The notes beneath the pieces were generated by a model. That model searched no databases. It was not told where the DNA came from and worked only from the letters and a program-made list of their open reading frames with translations. A stretch of DNA of 33,444 bases, taken from assembly GCA_026770575.1 (NCBI GenBank), contig MU657179.1, positions 662,882-696,325 on the forward strand, written 5' to 3'. Position numbers and translations under genes: made by a program. The DNA is from Pelagophyceae sp. CCMP2097 (Eukaryota > Sar > Pelagophyceae). This document shows positions 22,801 through 31,814 of this stretch, one piece after another (the first letter of the stretch is position 1; every line of letters starts with the position of its first letter).

Positions 22801-25800
22801 GGGCACCTTGTCCCTCGGGGACGAGAGAGAGGCGACCTGCACCGTGCAAAACTTTGGCGACTGCGGCGCAGTCTGCACCATCGAGCTGCCGGCGGAAGCG
22901 ATGGACGTCTTGCGCGTCTCGCACTCGCGATTCCGCCTCGCCCAGGGCGCGTCTCAGCTCATCTCGGTGACGTTCAAGCCCACGGCTCCAAAGAACCTGA
23001 CTAACGCCCAACTCGTCTGCAACGTCCGCGGCGGCCGCGCCGCGAGGCTGCCGCTGGCGGCGCGCGCGATAGTGCCGGATATCAACATCTCGTCGACGCC
23101 GAAAGCGGGCGAATCCGCGGACGGGGCCGTCTTCGACTTTGGCGAACAGTTCGTCGGCTTTGTGGAACGGCGGCGCGTTGAAGTTCGAAACGACTCGGAG
23201 ATCGCCGCGGCGCTGGTCCTCGACGTCTCGAAGCACCGCGACTTTCACGCCGCACTTTCGAATCACCGCGACTTTCACGCCGAATCTTCGAAGAATTCCG
23301 TGGACGACGCCGCGCTTTCGTCCGCCTCGTCCATGGCTCTCGTGGCTGCCACAAAGGACCGCGAGGAGCACTGGTGTATGCACATTTCGCCCCACGCCAC
23401 GCTGGCCTTTGACTTAGTCTTTGCACCCTCGATACCCGCAACGCACGACTTTGTGCTCCAGCTCGAGCTGCCAAACGTCTCCGGCGAGGGCAAGCTGCTG
23501 CCGCAGGCGCGCGTCGCTGGGAGCGCCTCGCGGCCCATCATCGTCATGTCGGCGACGACGGTGGACTTTGGCGAGCGCGTCGTCGCGGACGCCGCGCGCC
23601 CGGCGCCGGTGAGCCAAGACATCACGCTGACGAACAACCACGGCGCGGACCTCACCTGGACGCTGGGCCTGCCGGAGCTCTTAGGCGGCCCCGACGACGA
23701 CGACGACGACGCGACCTCGGGCCGCGACGCGCCCGCGACGACGTTCCACGTCTTACCAAGGTCCGGCCGCCTCGTCCCAGGCGAGTCGACGACGGTGCGC
23801 GTCACCTTTGCCCCGGCCAAGGCGCGAGAGTACGAGGCGCGCTTCCCGCTTTCTTTAGCCGTCGACGACGCGGCCACGGTGGCGGTGGCGCCGCCCGGCC
23901 GCGGCCCCAAGCGCCAGACGTCGCGCAAGAACACCACTTTGGCAGCCAACTTCAGCAGCAGCAAGCCGTACCTCACCCTGACGGCCGTCGGGTCCGGGGC
24001 GCACCCGCGGCTTGAGATTGTGCACTGCGACTTTGACGACGAACCCTTGACGGCCAAAGCAACCGACGGCTCCGCGGGCATCCGCGGGCCCGGCGACGTC
24101 ATCGTGCTCCCCACGGTGCCCGTGGGCATCGTCTCTCGCGCGCGCTTCCTGGTGCGCAACCGCGGCTTCGAGCACATTTCGCTCAACTACCGCCTGCCGC
24201 CGCACCTCCCGGTCAAGCTCGAAGTCGAGTTCCCAGAGGGCCGCGCTTTGGGGTGCGCCAACATGGAGATTCCAGTCGTCGTCTCCTTCGTCTCCAAGAC
24301 GCCAGTCTCGTTTTCGTCGGCGCTGCACCTCTTGGACTCTGACGGCCACGCGTACTCGGTTTCGCTCGCGGGCGCATGCGACAATTGCACTTTGACGACG
24401 CACGCCTTCCTCCACGACTACCGCTCCGACTTTGCCTTCCACGTCAAGGAAGGGACGCCGCCTATGCTCGTCGACGCGCAGACGGCTCGCAAACTCCTCG
24501 ACGAGGAGATGAAAGAAAAAGAGGCGCAGCGCGCGGCGCGCCGCGGCGGCAAGCGGCCCGGCGCCGAGTCTTTGGAGGACGAGCCGGCGCCGCAACCGGA
24601 AATCGTCGAGGGCGAGGTGCCGGCGCCGGGGATCGACGTTAGTAGACCGCGGCCGCTGCCCGCCGACGACCTCGCGCCCCTCGTCGTCGCGTGGCTCGAC
24701 TACCACGCGCTGAACTCGCAGGCCGGCGCGGCCGAGTCGACGACGACGAAGCTGCGCGTCATCCCCGACGACGTCGTCGCCACGCACGGCCGCCTCGGCC
24801 TCGACGCGATCGAGGCCTTGGCCGGCCGCAAGATCCCCGGCCGCCTGCCTGCGCGGCCGCCGGCCAACGACGCCGAGCTGATGCCAGCTTTGGTGGCGCA
24901 GTACCGGGCTTTATTGCTCTTTCTCAAGGAGCGCGGCGCTTTACTGAACACGGTGCGGCCGGAGCAGCTCCTCGGAAGAGCGCACTACCTCCGCTTCCGC
25001 GAGGACTTGTGCCTCACCAGCGTCACCGCGAGCTCGCGGCAGGCGGTGCCGACGCTGACGCGCGCCGCGCGCGAATCTCGGCACGCCGGCTGGGACGCTC
25101 GATACGGGGCGACGTCTAAAGACGCCTGGCTCCAGGTGCTGCTGCAGTCGATCCGAGTCTTCGTCCTTTCGCGTTTGACGCCTAAGGCCTTTGCGGCGCT
25201 GCCGGGCGTCCTCGTGCCAAAGGCGCCGCGCGGCGCCGCGTCGCCCGAAGGCGCGAAGAATAAGGCTGGCGTCGACGCGGAGCTGGACGGCTCAAACGTC
25301 TTCTCGCAGGGCGAGTGCGTGCTCTTAAAGTGGCTCGCGTACCACGTCGCAAACGGATCTAGCGCGGGCGGCGGCGGCGCCTCGATGCCGAGGAAGCTGG
25401 GCCAGTTTGAAGACGTGTTCCGCGAGGGCGCGCCGCTGGCAGCCGTCGTCGCGAGCCACGCGCCTTGGCTCGCGGACCGCGGCGGCGCTTTGGACACGGT
25501 GGGCGCCGCCGCGACCAAGGACGACAAGGGCACCGCCGCCGCGCGCAGGTTCCACCATGCGCTGCAGGCTTTGAGGTGCCAGCTCGGCCTCGAGGGTTCC
25601 ACGCCCGCAGCCGACCCGGAAATCGTCGGCCGCGACGCGGCGGCCAACGAGGAGAAGAAGTTGGTGCAAGGTTTTTTGAACCTCGCCGGCGCGCGCGCGA
25701 CGTTGTACGCGCTGCACTTGTATTTGGCGCTGCCGGCGTTCGTGCCGAAGACGACGGTGGAATTCGATGCCACGCTGGGCGTGGGCATGTCCAAGCTCAT

Positions 25801-28800
25801 CGAGCTGCGCAACTCGGCCGCGCGCGAAATCGCCTACGACGTCGTCCTCGACGGCTCGGGCGACTTTGCGGCAATGGGGACCGACGCCTCGGAGGCCGCC
25901 GGCCCCGAGGCGGTACAGAAATCGGCCAACAAGACTGTAGTCGTGGAACCCAAGTCGACGGCGGCGTACGCGGTCCGCCTCTCGCCGAGATTTACGCGCG
26001 CGGTGGAGGCGCGCATCACCTTCTTTGCTTTACCGGCGGCGACGCCGGGCCCGCGGCCGCTGCCGATGGTCTTTGCTCTACGGAGTCACGTAGAGTCCAA
26101 GCAGCCGACGGAAGTCGTCGAGGCAGATGCATTTTGCTACGAGGTGAAACAGGTGGACGTCAAGGTGACAAACCCGTACGACGCGGCGGGTTCGTTTTCG
26201 CTGACTCTGGTCAACTCCGTCTCGATAGAGTACTCGGGCCCGCCGAAGCGGCCGGCGCTGGCCCAGGGCGGCGGCGTCGCGAAGAAGAAGGGCGCCCCGG
26301 GCAAGCCCAAGCGCACGAGGCCGCGCGGCGCCGATGGCGAGCCCAAGGGCGCGACGGACGCCGAGCTCTTGGCGTACCGCCTCACGCGCGCGCCCTTCTG
26401 GACGGCGCAGGCGACTGTGCGCCTGGAGGCGCGCGGGTCGACGACGGTGACGCTGCAGTTCGTGGCGTTGATGCCGGGCGCGTTTAAATGCGAGGTTTCC
26501 CTGGTCAACGACGACGTCGGCGAGTTCTGCGTCGAGGCCCGCGCCCGCGTGGCCATGCCGCGGCCGCTGGAGACGCTGCGCTTCGCCGTCGAGGCCGCCG
26601 AGGACGCGACGGCGGTGGCCAAGGTCCTCCGGGTGCCCGCCGCCAACTCTTTGTTAGACCGTGCGGTGACGTCTCTCCTCGAGCGCCTCCCGGCGCACGA
26701 GCGCACGGCGGCGCGCGCGGCCATGCAGAGCATCCTGAAGGCCAAGGATGAGGTCAAGTTTGACAAGTTGGAGGACAAGGGCGAGGCGCAGCTCGTGCTC
26801 TTTGAAGTCTCAGTCGACTCGCCCTATTTCCAGACTGGCCAAGACATCTTCATGGCCCTCGACGCAAAGGCGGCCAAGGACGCGGCCGCAAAGGGCGCCG
26901 TGGCGGTGAAGAAGCCAGAGCTCGTTTCTGCGGACGACGCCAAAGCGGACGCGCCGAACGCGGCGCTGGTGAGCTTCTTCCCGCAAAAGGCGGGGACGTA
27001 CGCATGCACCGTCGTCGTGGAAGCCCGGCCGGGCGCGGTTTTCGACATCCGCGTGGTGCAAATCGAAGCCGTGGTGACCATGCCCAAGTTGTCTACTGTT
27101 TTGGAATTCAAGGCGCCCGCGAGGCAGAAGATCACACAGGAGCTGCCTCTGACAAACAACTCCGACGAGGACTGGCAGCTGACCGCGATGCTCTCCGGTT
27201 CCAAAGCATTCTCGGGCCCAAAGACCTTGAAGGTGCCTGCGCGCGGTCGCGCGACGTACATGGTGACGTACGCCCCCACGTGGACGGCAGACGAGGAAGC
27301 CAAACTTGTCCTGCGAAACGCGCGGTCCTCGGACGGCTTCGAGTACGTCTTGAAGGGCGAGGGCGAGCCCCCGCTGGCCGAGGGCCACGAGACTTTGGTC
27401 TGCAACGCCCGAGACGCGGTGACGCACGCCTTTTTGCTCGAGAACAAGACGTTGAAGGCAATCGTCTACGCCGTCGAGTCGGACCTGCCCTTTGTCTCCG
27501 GCGCCGCGACGGTGGAGGTGCCTGCGAACTCTTCGACGTCGTACATATTGAAATTTTCGCCCGCGCTGGGAGGCCAGTACACGGGGTCCGTGACGTTCAC
27601 CGCCACGGATTCGGCTGAGTACGTCTGGTTCACCGTGGGCGTGCAAGTCGACTCGCCTTTGGAAGAATCGGCCATCGAGATGGCCACGACTGTGAGGCAG
27701 GCTGCCTCTGCGGTGCTCTCTCTGGCGAATCCGCTGGACGAGGCCATCGAATTCGACGTCGTCCTCCAGGGCGAGGGCCTCATCGGCGCCTCCTCGTTTG
27801 TTCTGGGAGCCTCGGAGACGGCGTCGTACGAACTCTTCTACACGCCTCTCATCTCGCAATCGCACTCCGGGGCGGTCGTCTTCCTGAACGACCGCGTTGG
27901 CGAATTTTGGTACCGCTTACAACTCCACGCCCAAAGGGCCGAGCCCACTCGATTAGAGCCACTGCGGTGCGCCGTGGGCGCGCGCACGGGCGTCTTTGTC
28001 ACGGTGGAGAACCCGCTGGACCACGAGATTACGTTGGACTCCTTCCGCACCAACCGCGAAAACTTCCTCGTAGAGCCGGCGACGATTGCCATCAAGCCCT
28101 ACGGCTCCGCCCAGGTCGAGATCATCTACGTGCCGTCGGCGCTGCACGAGGACCAGGCGACGGAGGTCACTCTGCACCACCCCGAGTTGGGCGACTGGGA
28201 GTACGTCGTCTCGGGCCGCGGGCACGCGCCGGCGGTGATGCAGGAGCACGCGCCGACGGCGGTCATCGGCGAGCCGTCGTCGTACATGTTCGCCTTCCGC
28301 AACCCCTTTGGCGAGGCGCTGAAGATTGACATTGTTTTGCGCGAGGAGGGCAAGGACGCGGGCGTCTCCTTCTCCGCGGAAAAGGCAGAGGCGCCGGCGC
28401 TGTCTTTGCTGATGCGGCGCACGACGGGCGTCGTGCTGCCGCCGCACGGTTCGATCTCCATTCCGCTGCTGTTCGACCCCGTGGCCATCGTGGAGCACCT
28501 CTTCGCCGTCGACGTCGTCGCGGAGCACACGGGCGCGCCGCTGAAGTGGACCTTCCCCATCAGGGGCGTCGTCAACGCGCCGATCCAGCTGCGCGCGGTT
28601 TCGATTTCCGCGAAAGCGAAGACGTCGACGCGGCACACCGTCGAGCTGCAGCTTTCTTCGATTGCGGAGTTGGCGGAGAGCGGCGAGGACTTTCGCTTCG
28701 ACGTCGTCGCCACGGACGATTCGCAGGCCGACGTGGTCAAGCGGTCCTTGAATGTGCGCGGCTTGACGACGTTTCTGCGCAAGGTCGACGGCAAACTTGT

Positions 28801-29284
28801 CTTCCAGTTTCAATTCGAGCCGGTCCAACCTTTTTCCGCGTCGGCGCACCTCGTCGTCAAGCGGGCCACGGGCGGCCGCTGGCCCTTTGAGATCCAGCTC
28901 GACGCCACATCGCCAGACCCGGATGACTTGATCCAGATTGAAGCGAATCTGCAACAGCCCTCCGTCGTGCAGTTCAAGCTGCGCAACAACACCATGGACT
29001 ACGCCCCTTTCCAGGCCTACTTCACCACGGACTCGGCCGACACGCTGGCGGTCGCGCCGTCGTCCGGGGTCTTGCCGCCGGCGGACGCGCCCAACCCGCA
29101 ACAGTTCGCCTTGACCTTCTGCCCCGTCAAGTACGGCATGCTCCAGCGCGGCAGGCTCACCATCCAGACCGCGACGATGATGTGGTCCTACGAGGTCCAG
29201 GGCACGCACCCGGCGTTCGTGCTGCCCAACGCGACTTCGAAAGTGGATTCCCACATGTCCAAGAAGTTCCTCCGGCCACGCTAG
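19856..29284 (+). CDS. CFAP47: Giant CFAP47-like axonemal protein (3142 aa, single exon)
   Basis: One uninterrupted frame; the first in-frame ATG (MTKQLAAVAPEVVVFENV) is at 19856 and upstream codons use no ATG. The length nearly equals that of vertebrate CFAP47, a ciliary central-apparatus protein. The sequence is a chain of ASH/MSP-like beta-sandwich repeats (typical phrases: VDFGPVFYGQ near residue 292, LRFGSCRVKQ near 478, LDFGRVCVGSRVV near 777, LDLGTLSLGDE near 979, VDFGERVV near 1236). A helical insert lies at about 581-769. Two calponin-homology-like helical regions follow (about 1604-1779 and 1818-1942; LVVAWLDYHALNSQ, LLKWLAYHVANGS), and then a second long series of beta-sandwich repeats to the C-terminus (YEVQGTHPAFVLPN). 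A hydin-like protein is the main alternative, but the CH position and C-terminus favour CFAP47. The stop is 50 bp from the stop of the convergent ABC gene. Confidence 0.85.
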   Translation: MTKQLAAVAPEVVVFENVQPGLVYAQTVSLRNLSSHAQRVRVKHPSANGPFKLIFTPGKSVAPGLEVVADVHFELPPPPPQDASNGDVVLPQAIYRDRVVVQFGDDGDVVEIPLRAFLPQADISAVADEAPRRSATAGYGGASKGVFAISGAAEPSQPESAPLEVFAVRLGEVILGTTARVDVTLRNRGPVGSAWALKWDDNALVVEPSSGTFGPDNRAARAIFADDVPEDGVDREDEAPEAPAVVTVSFEVTAKVVGPCRVRVVLDAPQLRKIIFDVSAVFVEQSLQLLCLSDRRPLPAVDFGPVFYGQVKERHAILVNNSSLPLPFLITVAKDRELSAPAGDAATAAAAADGDEAWDADDGAVTVSPLEGLLEPYESAPITFTFSPPEPLSRHAFKHLQVAEQLAAAGAQASVDDGDDDGKLTASSLGQRRVSSRPYGHRASISIQGASDDQVTAALDVALTGRAAPSSAIRCTPKTLRFGSCRVKQAHKALLTLENASDVSAKFEFARVAHFSLQPRVGKIAPRGCATVTATFHPASLGSFDVKCDVLVEGGLAKHVLRLLGEATMEPGLLKSGTGKVSAKYVVDNAGNVDRGAMGAYAALLSSGVSTWDKSGTWAGEAKGGSSYAMENAFNSGATPETAEELVQRDANRAQYVHYLRRSRLTREAAQLKVVEAQRHLTAGWNRADPKGVDLALQGIEEPPLPPLPDASFEPLYMVAGAKGGGSRVSGTAAFDADRLVLAKFKGKPSTQAEMRHCAARLSAAELAKVVPSAMQLDFGRVCVGSRVVKNFALRNGLPQVALVALSAASLPAELAGSTPMAQVVPGGDDVAGFDLIFESDRVGLFKAVLQYAVNDRHMMKLHVLADVVPVELTLASSSLEMAFEKTSLEAAQDQEIVVSNPGNCAVDFFWTAQPPFAVVPEQGVVAPASSTTVKVTWTPKPNLKNAGVVRAHVGGGKDLELKVVGLLDEAKCAFTEKKLDLGTLSLGDEREATCTVQNFGDCGAVCTIELPAEAMDVLRVSHSRFRLAQGASQLISVTFKPTAPKNLTNAQLVCNVRGGRAARLPLAARAIVPDINISSTPKAGESADGAVFDFGEQFVGFVERRRVEVRNDSEIAAALVLDVSKHRDFHAALSNHRDFHAESSKNSVDDAALSSASSMALVAATKDREEHWCMHISPHATLAFDLVFAPSIPATHDFVLQLELPNVSGEGKLLPQARVAGSASRPIIVMSATTVDFGERVVADAARPAPVSQDITLTNNHGADLTWTLGLPELLGGPDDDDDDATSGRDAPATTFHVLPRSGRLVPGESTTVRVTFAPAKAREYEARFPLSLAVDDAATVAVAPPGRGPKRQTSRKNTTLAANFSSSKPYLTLTAVGSGAHPRLEIVHCDFDDEPLTAKATDGSAGIRGPGDVIVLPTVPVGIVSRARFLVRNRGFEHISLNYRLPPHLPVKLEVEFPEGRALGCANMEIPVVVSFVSKTPVSFSSALHLLDSDGHAYSVSLAGACDNCTLTTHAFLHDYRSDFAFHVKEGTPPMLVDAQTARKLLDEEMKEKEAQRAARRGGKRPGAESLEDEPAPQPEIVEGEVPAPGIDVSRPRPLPADDLAPLVVAWLDYHALNSQAGAAESTTTKLRVIPDDVVATHGRLGLDAIEALAGRKIPGRLPARPPANDAELMPALVAQYRALLLFLKERGALLNTVRPEQLLGRAHYLRFREDLCLTSVTASSRQAVPTLTRAARESRHAGWDARYGATSKDAWLQVLLQSIRVFVLSRLTPKAFAALPGVLVPKAPRGAASPEGAKNKAGVDAELDGSNVFSQGECVLLKWLAYHVANGSSAGGGGASMPRKLGQFEDVFREGAPLAAVVASHAPWLADRGGALDTVGAAATKDDKGTAAARRFHHALQALRCQLGLEGSTPAADPEIVGRDAAANEEKKLVQGFLNLAGARATLYALHLYLALPAFVPKTTVEFDATLGVGMSKLIELRNSAAREIAYDVVLDGSGDFAAMGTDASEAAGPEAVQKSANKTVVVEPKSTAAYAVRLSPRFTRAVEARITFFALPAATPGPRPLPMVFALRSHVESKQPTEVVEADAFCYEVKQVDVKVTNPYDAAGSFSLTLVNSVSIEYSGPPKRPALAQGGGVAKKKGAPGKPKRTRPRGADGEPKGATDAELLAYRLTRAPFWTAQATVRLEARGSTTVTLQFVALMPGAFKCEVSLVNDDVGEFCVEARARVAMPRPLETLRFAVEAAEDATAVAKVLRVPAANSLLDRAVTSLLERLPAHERTAARAAMQSILKAKDEVKFDKLEDKGEAQLVLFEVSVDSPYFQTGQDIFMALDAKAAKDAAAKGAVAVKKPELVSADDAKADAPNAALVSFFPQKAGTYACTVVVEARPGAVFDIRVVQIEAVVTMPKLSTVLEFKAPARQKITQELPLTNNSDEDWQLTAMLSGSKAFSGPKTLKVPARGRATYMVTYAPTWTADEEAKLVLRNARSSDGFEYVLKGEGEPPLAEGHETLVCNARDAVTHAFLLENKTLKAIVYAVESDLPFVSGAATVEVPANSSTSYILKFSPALGGQYTGSVTFTATDSAEYVWFTVGVQVDSPLEESAIEMATTVRQAASAVLSLANPLDEAIEFDVVLQGEGLIGASSFVLGASETASYELFYTPLISQSHSGAVVFLNDRVGEFWYRLQLHAQRAEPTRLEPLRCAVGARTGVFVTVENPLDHEITLDSFRTNRENFLVEPATIAIKPYGSAQVEIIYVPSALHEDQATEVTLHHPELGDWEYVVSGRGHAPAVMQEHAPTAVIGEPSSYMFAFRNPFGEALKIDIVLREEGKDAGVSFSAEKAEAPALSLLMRRTTGVVLPPHGSISIPLLFDPVAIVEHLFAVDVVAEHTGAPLKWTFPIRGVVNAPIQLRAVSISAKAKTSTRHTVELQLSSIAELAESGEDFRFDVVATDDSQADVVKRSLNVRGLTTFLRKVDGKLVFQFQFEPVQPFSASAHLVVKRATGGRWPFEIQLDATSPDPDDLIQIEANLQQPSVVQFKLRNNTMDYAPFQAYFTTDSADTLAVAPSSGVLPPADAPNPQQFALTFCPVKYGMLQRGRLTIQTATMMWSYEVQGTHPAFVLPNATSKVDSHMSKKFLRPR
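23228..23287 (+). repeat. 30-base in-frame tandem repeat in the CFAP47-like gene
   Basis: Two adjacent 30-base units (23228-23257 and 23258-23287) sharing CACCGCGACTTTCACGCCG encode SKHRDFHAAL and SNHRDFHAES. It is probably a recent duplication in a surface loop between beta strands, since the frame is kept. Confidence 0.85.
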
Positions 29285-29334
29285 CCGGTAGTAATCGATT
29301 GCTCCTGCACTTGTCTCTCCGGCGAAGTGTAGAG

Positions 29335-31472
29335 TTAGAGGGCGGCGGCTTCCGCCGCGAGTCGTCGGTCTTGCTCGCTCACAGCCTCGGGCTTGCCCGT
29401 CTTCGAGCCGTCGAGGCGGAGCTTGAGGCTGTGGTGCTCCAGGAGCGAGGGGCGGTGGCCGACGGAGATGAGCGTCAAAGCGGAGAGGCGGTCCTGGAGG
29501 AGCTTGTACATCCTTCGCTCCGTGTCAATGTCCATGGCCGACGTGGCCTCGTCGAGGATGGCCACGCTGGGTTTCGAGTACAAGAGCCGAACAAACGAAA
29601 CGCGCTGCTGCTCGCCCAGAGAGAGCGTCGTGCCTGGAACGAATGCGTCTTTCCTGCAACGTGATTCGCATGCCGTGACTCTGAATATACCCACGATACG
29701 GCCGACGGTGTCAAGGAACAAATCTCTGTCAAGGAAAAAATCTCACCCCAGTCGCGCACGGCGTCGAGGCCGGTGCGCGCCTCGTCGGCGGTGCAGGCGT
29801 CGTCCTCGCCGCATGCGAGGAGCGCGGACCGCGCTGCCAACTTGCCGAGGCCGACTGCCGCCAGCAACTCGAGCAAAGCGCCGTCGTCGGCCGCCGACGC
29901 GGAAGAAGCTTGGCGCAGCACCGGGTAAGTGAGCTGGTCGCGCAGCGTCCCGAGCGGGGCGTAGGGCTTTTGGGGCACGAAGAAGACTGTGGCGTCTGGC
30001 GAAATCTCCACGGCGCCCTCGGCCGCAGGCCACAGACCGGCCAAAGACCTCAGCAGCGAAGATTTCCCCGTGCCGCTGGCCCCGACTAAAAGCAGCCGCT
30101 CGCCCGCGTCCAAAGCGAGGTCGAGGTCGCGCACGAGCGTACGCGACCCGTCGGGCGTGGCCACGGTGAGGGAGTTGGTGCGGACGACGACTTTCTTCCC
30201 GTTCCCTGATTTCGAGACGCCGAGATCTCCGGGGACCGGCGGCGTGGCCGTGACCGTGCCGTTCCTCTTGGCCTCGATGTGTTGAAAGTGCGACGCGTTG
30301 TTAAACGGGCCCCCGAGGCGGTCGACGAAGGAGCCGAGGCGGTCTAAGCCAGCTCCGAACGCGGCGATGCTCTCGAATTGGTTCACGAAGACTGAAAAGT
30401 CGCTCAGAATGTGGTTAAACGCCGAAGAGGCCTGCGTGACGACGCCGAGCTCGATCTCCTTGTTGAAATAGAGAGGCGCGATGACCGCCACGGGTAAGAT
30501 TTGGATCAAGTAGCGGTAGGCCACAGTTACAAACTCAACGTCTCGCTGCGTTGAGATCACGCCCGACTGCGCCTCCACCACGCCGCCGAGGCGACGGCCC
30601 ACCTCGTCGGCCTCGCGGTCCGCGCCTTTGTAGAAAGCAATGGCCTCTGCGTTCTCCCTCAGGCGCACCAAAGAGTACCTCAGGTCCGCCTCGCGCGCCA
30701 ACGCATTAAACGACTGCGCGGCCAGGTCCCGGCCGGCGTACGCCGTCAGCGCCGTGCCGAGGAGGGCGTAGGCTACGATGGCACCGAAGAGCGGCGCGTA
30801 GATAGAATACAAAATCGTGGAAAAGCTGCACAAGTCGATGATAGACGTTATCGCCGTAATCCCAAAACTCAGCGACACGGCCGTAAACGCGTTGACGTCC
30901 TCCGTGATGCGCTGGTCCGGATTATCAATAGAGCCGTCGCGGTCGACGCACTCTAAATCGTAAAACGCCCGATCGTCCGTGTACAAAGCTAAAACCCGAG
31001 CCGTCATCCAGGCGCGCCACTGCAGCGATAAGAGCTCGCGCTGGTTTCTGTAGAGCACGGTGACGGGGACGCCCGCGAGGAGGGCGGCGGAGAATCGGAC
31101 GAGGATGTCTTCGAACCCTGCCGCATCCCTCTGCGACAGCGCCGTGTAAAAGTCACGGCCCAAGTAGGAAAACGCCACGCTGACGCCCGACTGCACCAGC
31201 GTCAGGCCCACGACCTTTAAAAGGCCCAACCGAGCTTCAGGCGTCGAAAAGTACGGCGCGCCGAGACGCGCAAACAGCCGCAGCTGCTCGCCGATATCTT
31301 TCGAATCCTTCGACGCCGCACGCACTTCACCCGCCAGGTCCGCGTCGTCCGACCCGGCGGCGGCGAGGCGCCTCGACGGCCTTCGCGCCGACGCTACGCG
31401 AGCCGACGGCGCCGACGGCACGACGAAGCCAGAAGCCGCGTGCAACAGAGCCGCCAGCACCGCGACGCGCAT
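29335..31472 (-). CDS. Plastid-type ABC half-transporter (ABCD/YddA-like)
   Basis: Exons 31472-29747 and 29633-29335 (donor gtgaga, acceptor gttccag, phase 1) give 674 residues. The N-terminus MRVAVLAALLHAASGFVVPS is a signal peptide whose ASGFVVP end resembles the ASAFAP plastid-entry motif of heterokonts; a Ser/Arg/Ala-rich transit region follows. The membrane domain is of the SbmA/BacA-YddA and peroxisomal ABCD type, with the characteristic IDNPDQRITEDVNAFT and a later LRENAEAIAFYKGADRE helix. The nucleotide-binding domain has Walker A GASGTGKS (about 464-471), Q-loop VPQKPY, signature LSLGEQQ (579-585, formed next to the splice junction), Walker B SVAILDE (about 598-604) and switch His 635 (SVGHRPS). 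All ATPase motifs look intact. It probably works as a homodimer in a plastid membrane; the substrate is unknown. Confidence 0.88.
29709..29744. repeat. 18-base tandem repeat at a splice donor
   Basis: Two 18-base units (29709-29726 and 29727-29744), beginning TGTCAAGGAA and differing at one base, sit at the 5' end of the ABC-transporter intron. The second unit supplies most of the donor site (GTGAGA on the minus strand). Confidence 0.8.
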
Positions 31473-31814
31473 GGTACGTGCGTGCGCGTCTCTGTTGGGG
31501 ACCACACGTGGCAGTCGGGCACCGCGCGAGGTGATTAAACGTCACTCGAGCTCAGACTCGTCCTCGCTGAAATTGGATATCTTGTAAACTTTTAGGAAAC
31601 TGAGCACCCCCTGCGCGTCAACGACACGAGCCTACCCCCAGGTGGATGCGCTCGGTGGCGCCCCGGCCGGTGGTCCCCTTTGCGCCGCGGGGCGCCTTTC
31701 GTCGGTTGCAAAACTCGATTGTTTAAAATCTTGGCGCAAGCCTCTTTCTTCAAGGGACAAAGCACCGTCTGCCGCGCGTGGCCGCCTGGGTGCGCGGCGG
31801 CCCTTCCGGGGGCC
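31473..31814. other. Intergenic region with a G-box-like site
   Basis: This 342 bp gap lies upstream of the ABC gene and downstream of the PDZ-like gene (both minus). CACGTGGC at 31505-31512, 33 bases before the ABC start codon, matches the G-box core recognised by bZIP/bHLH factors; a role is inferred only from the match. Nothing else stands out. Confidence 0.4.
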
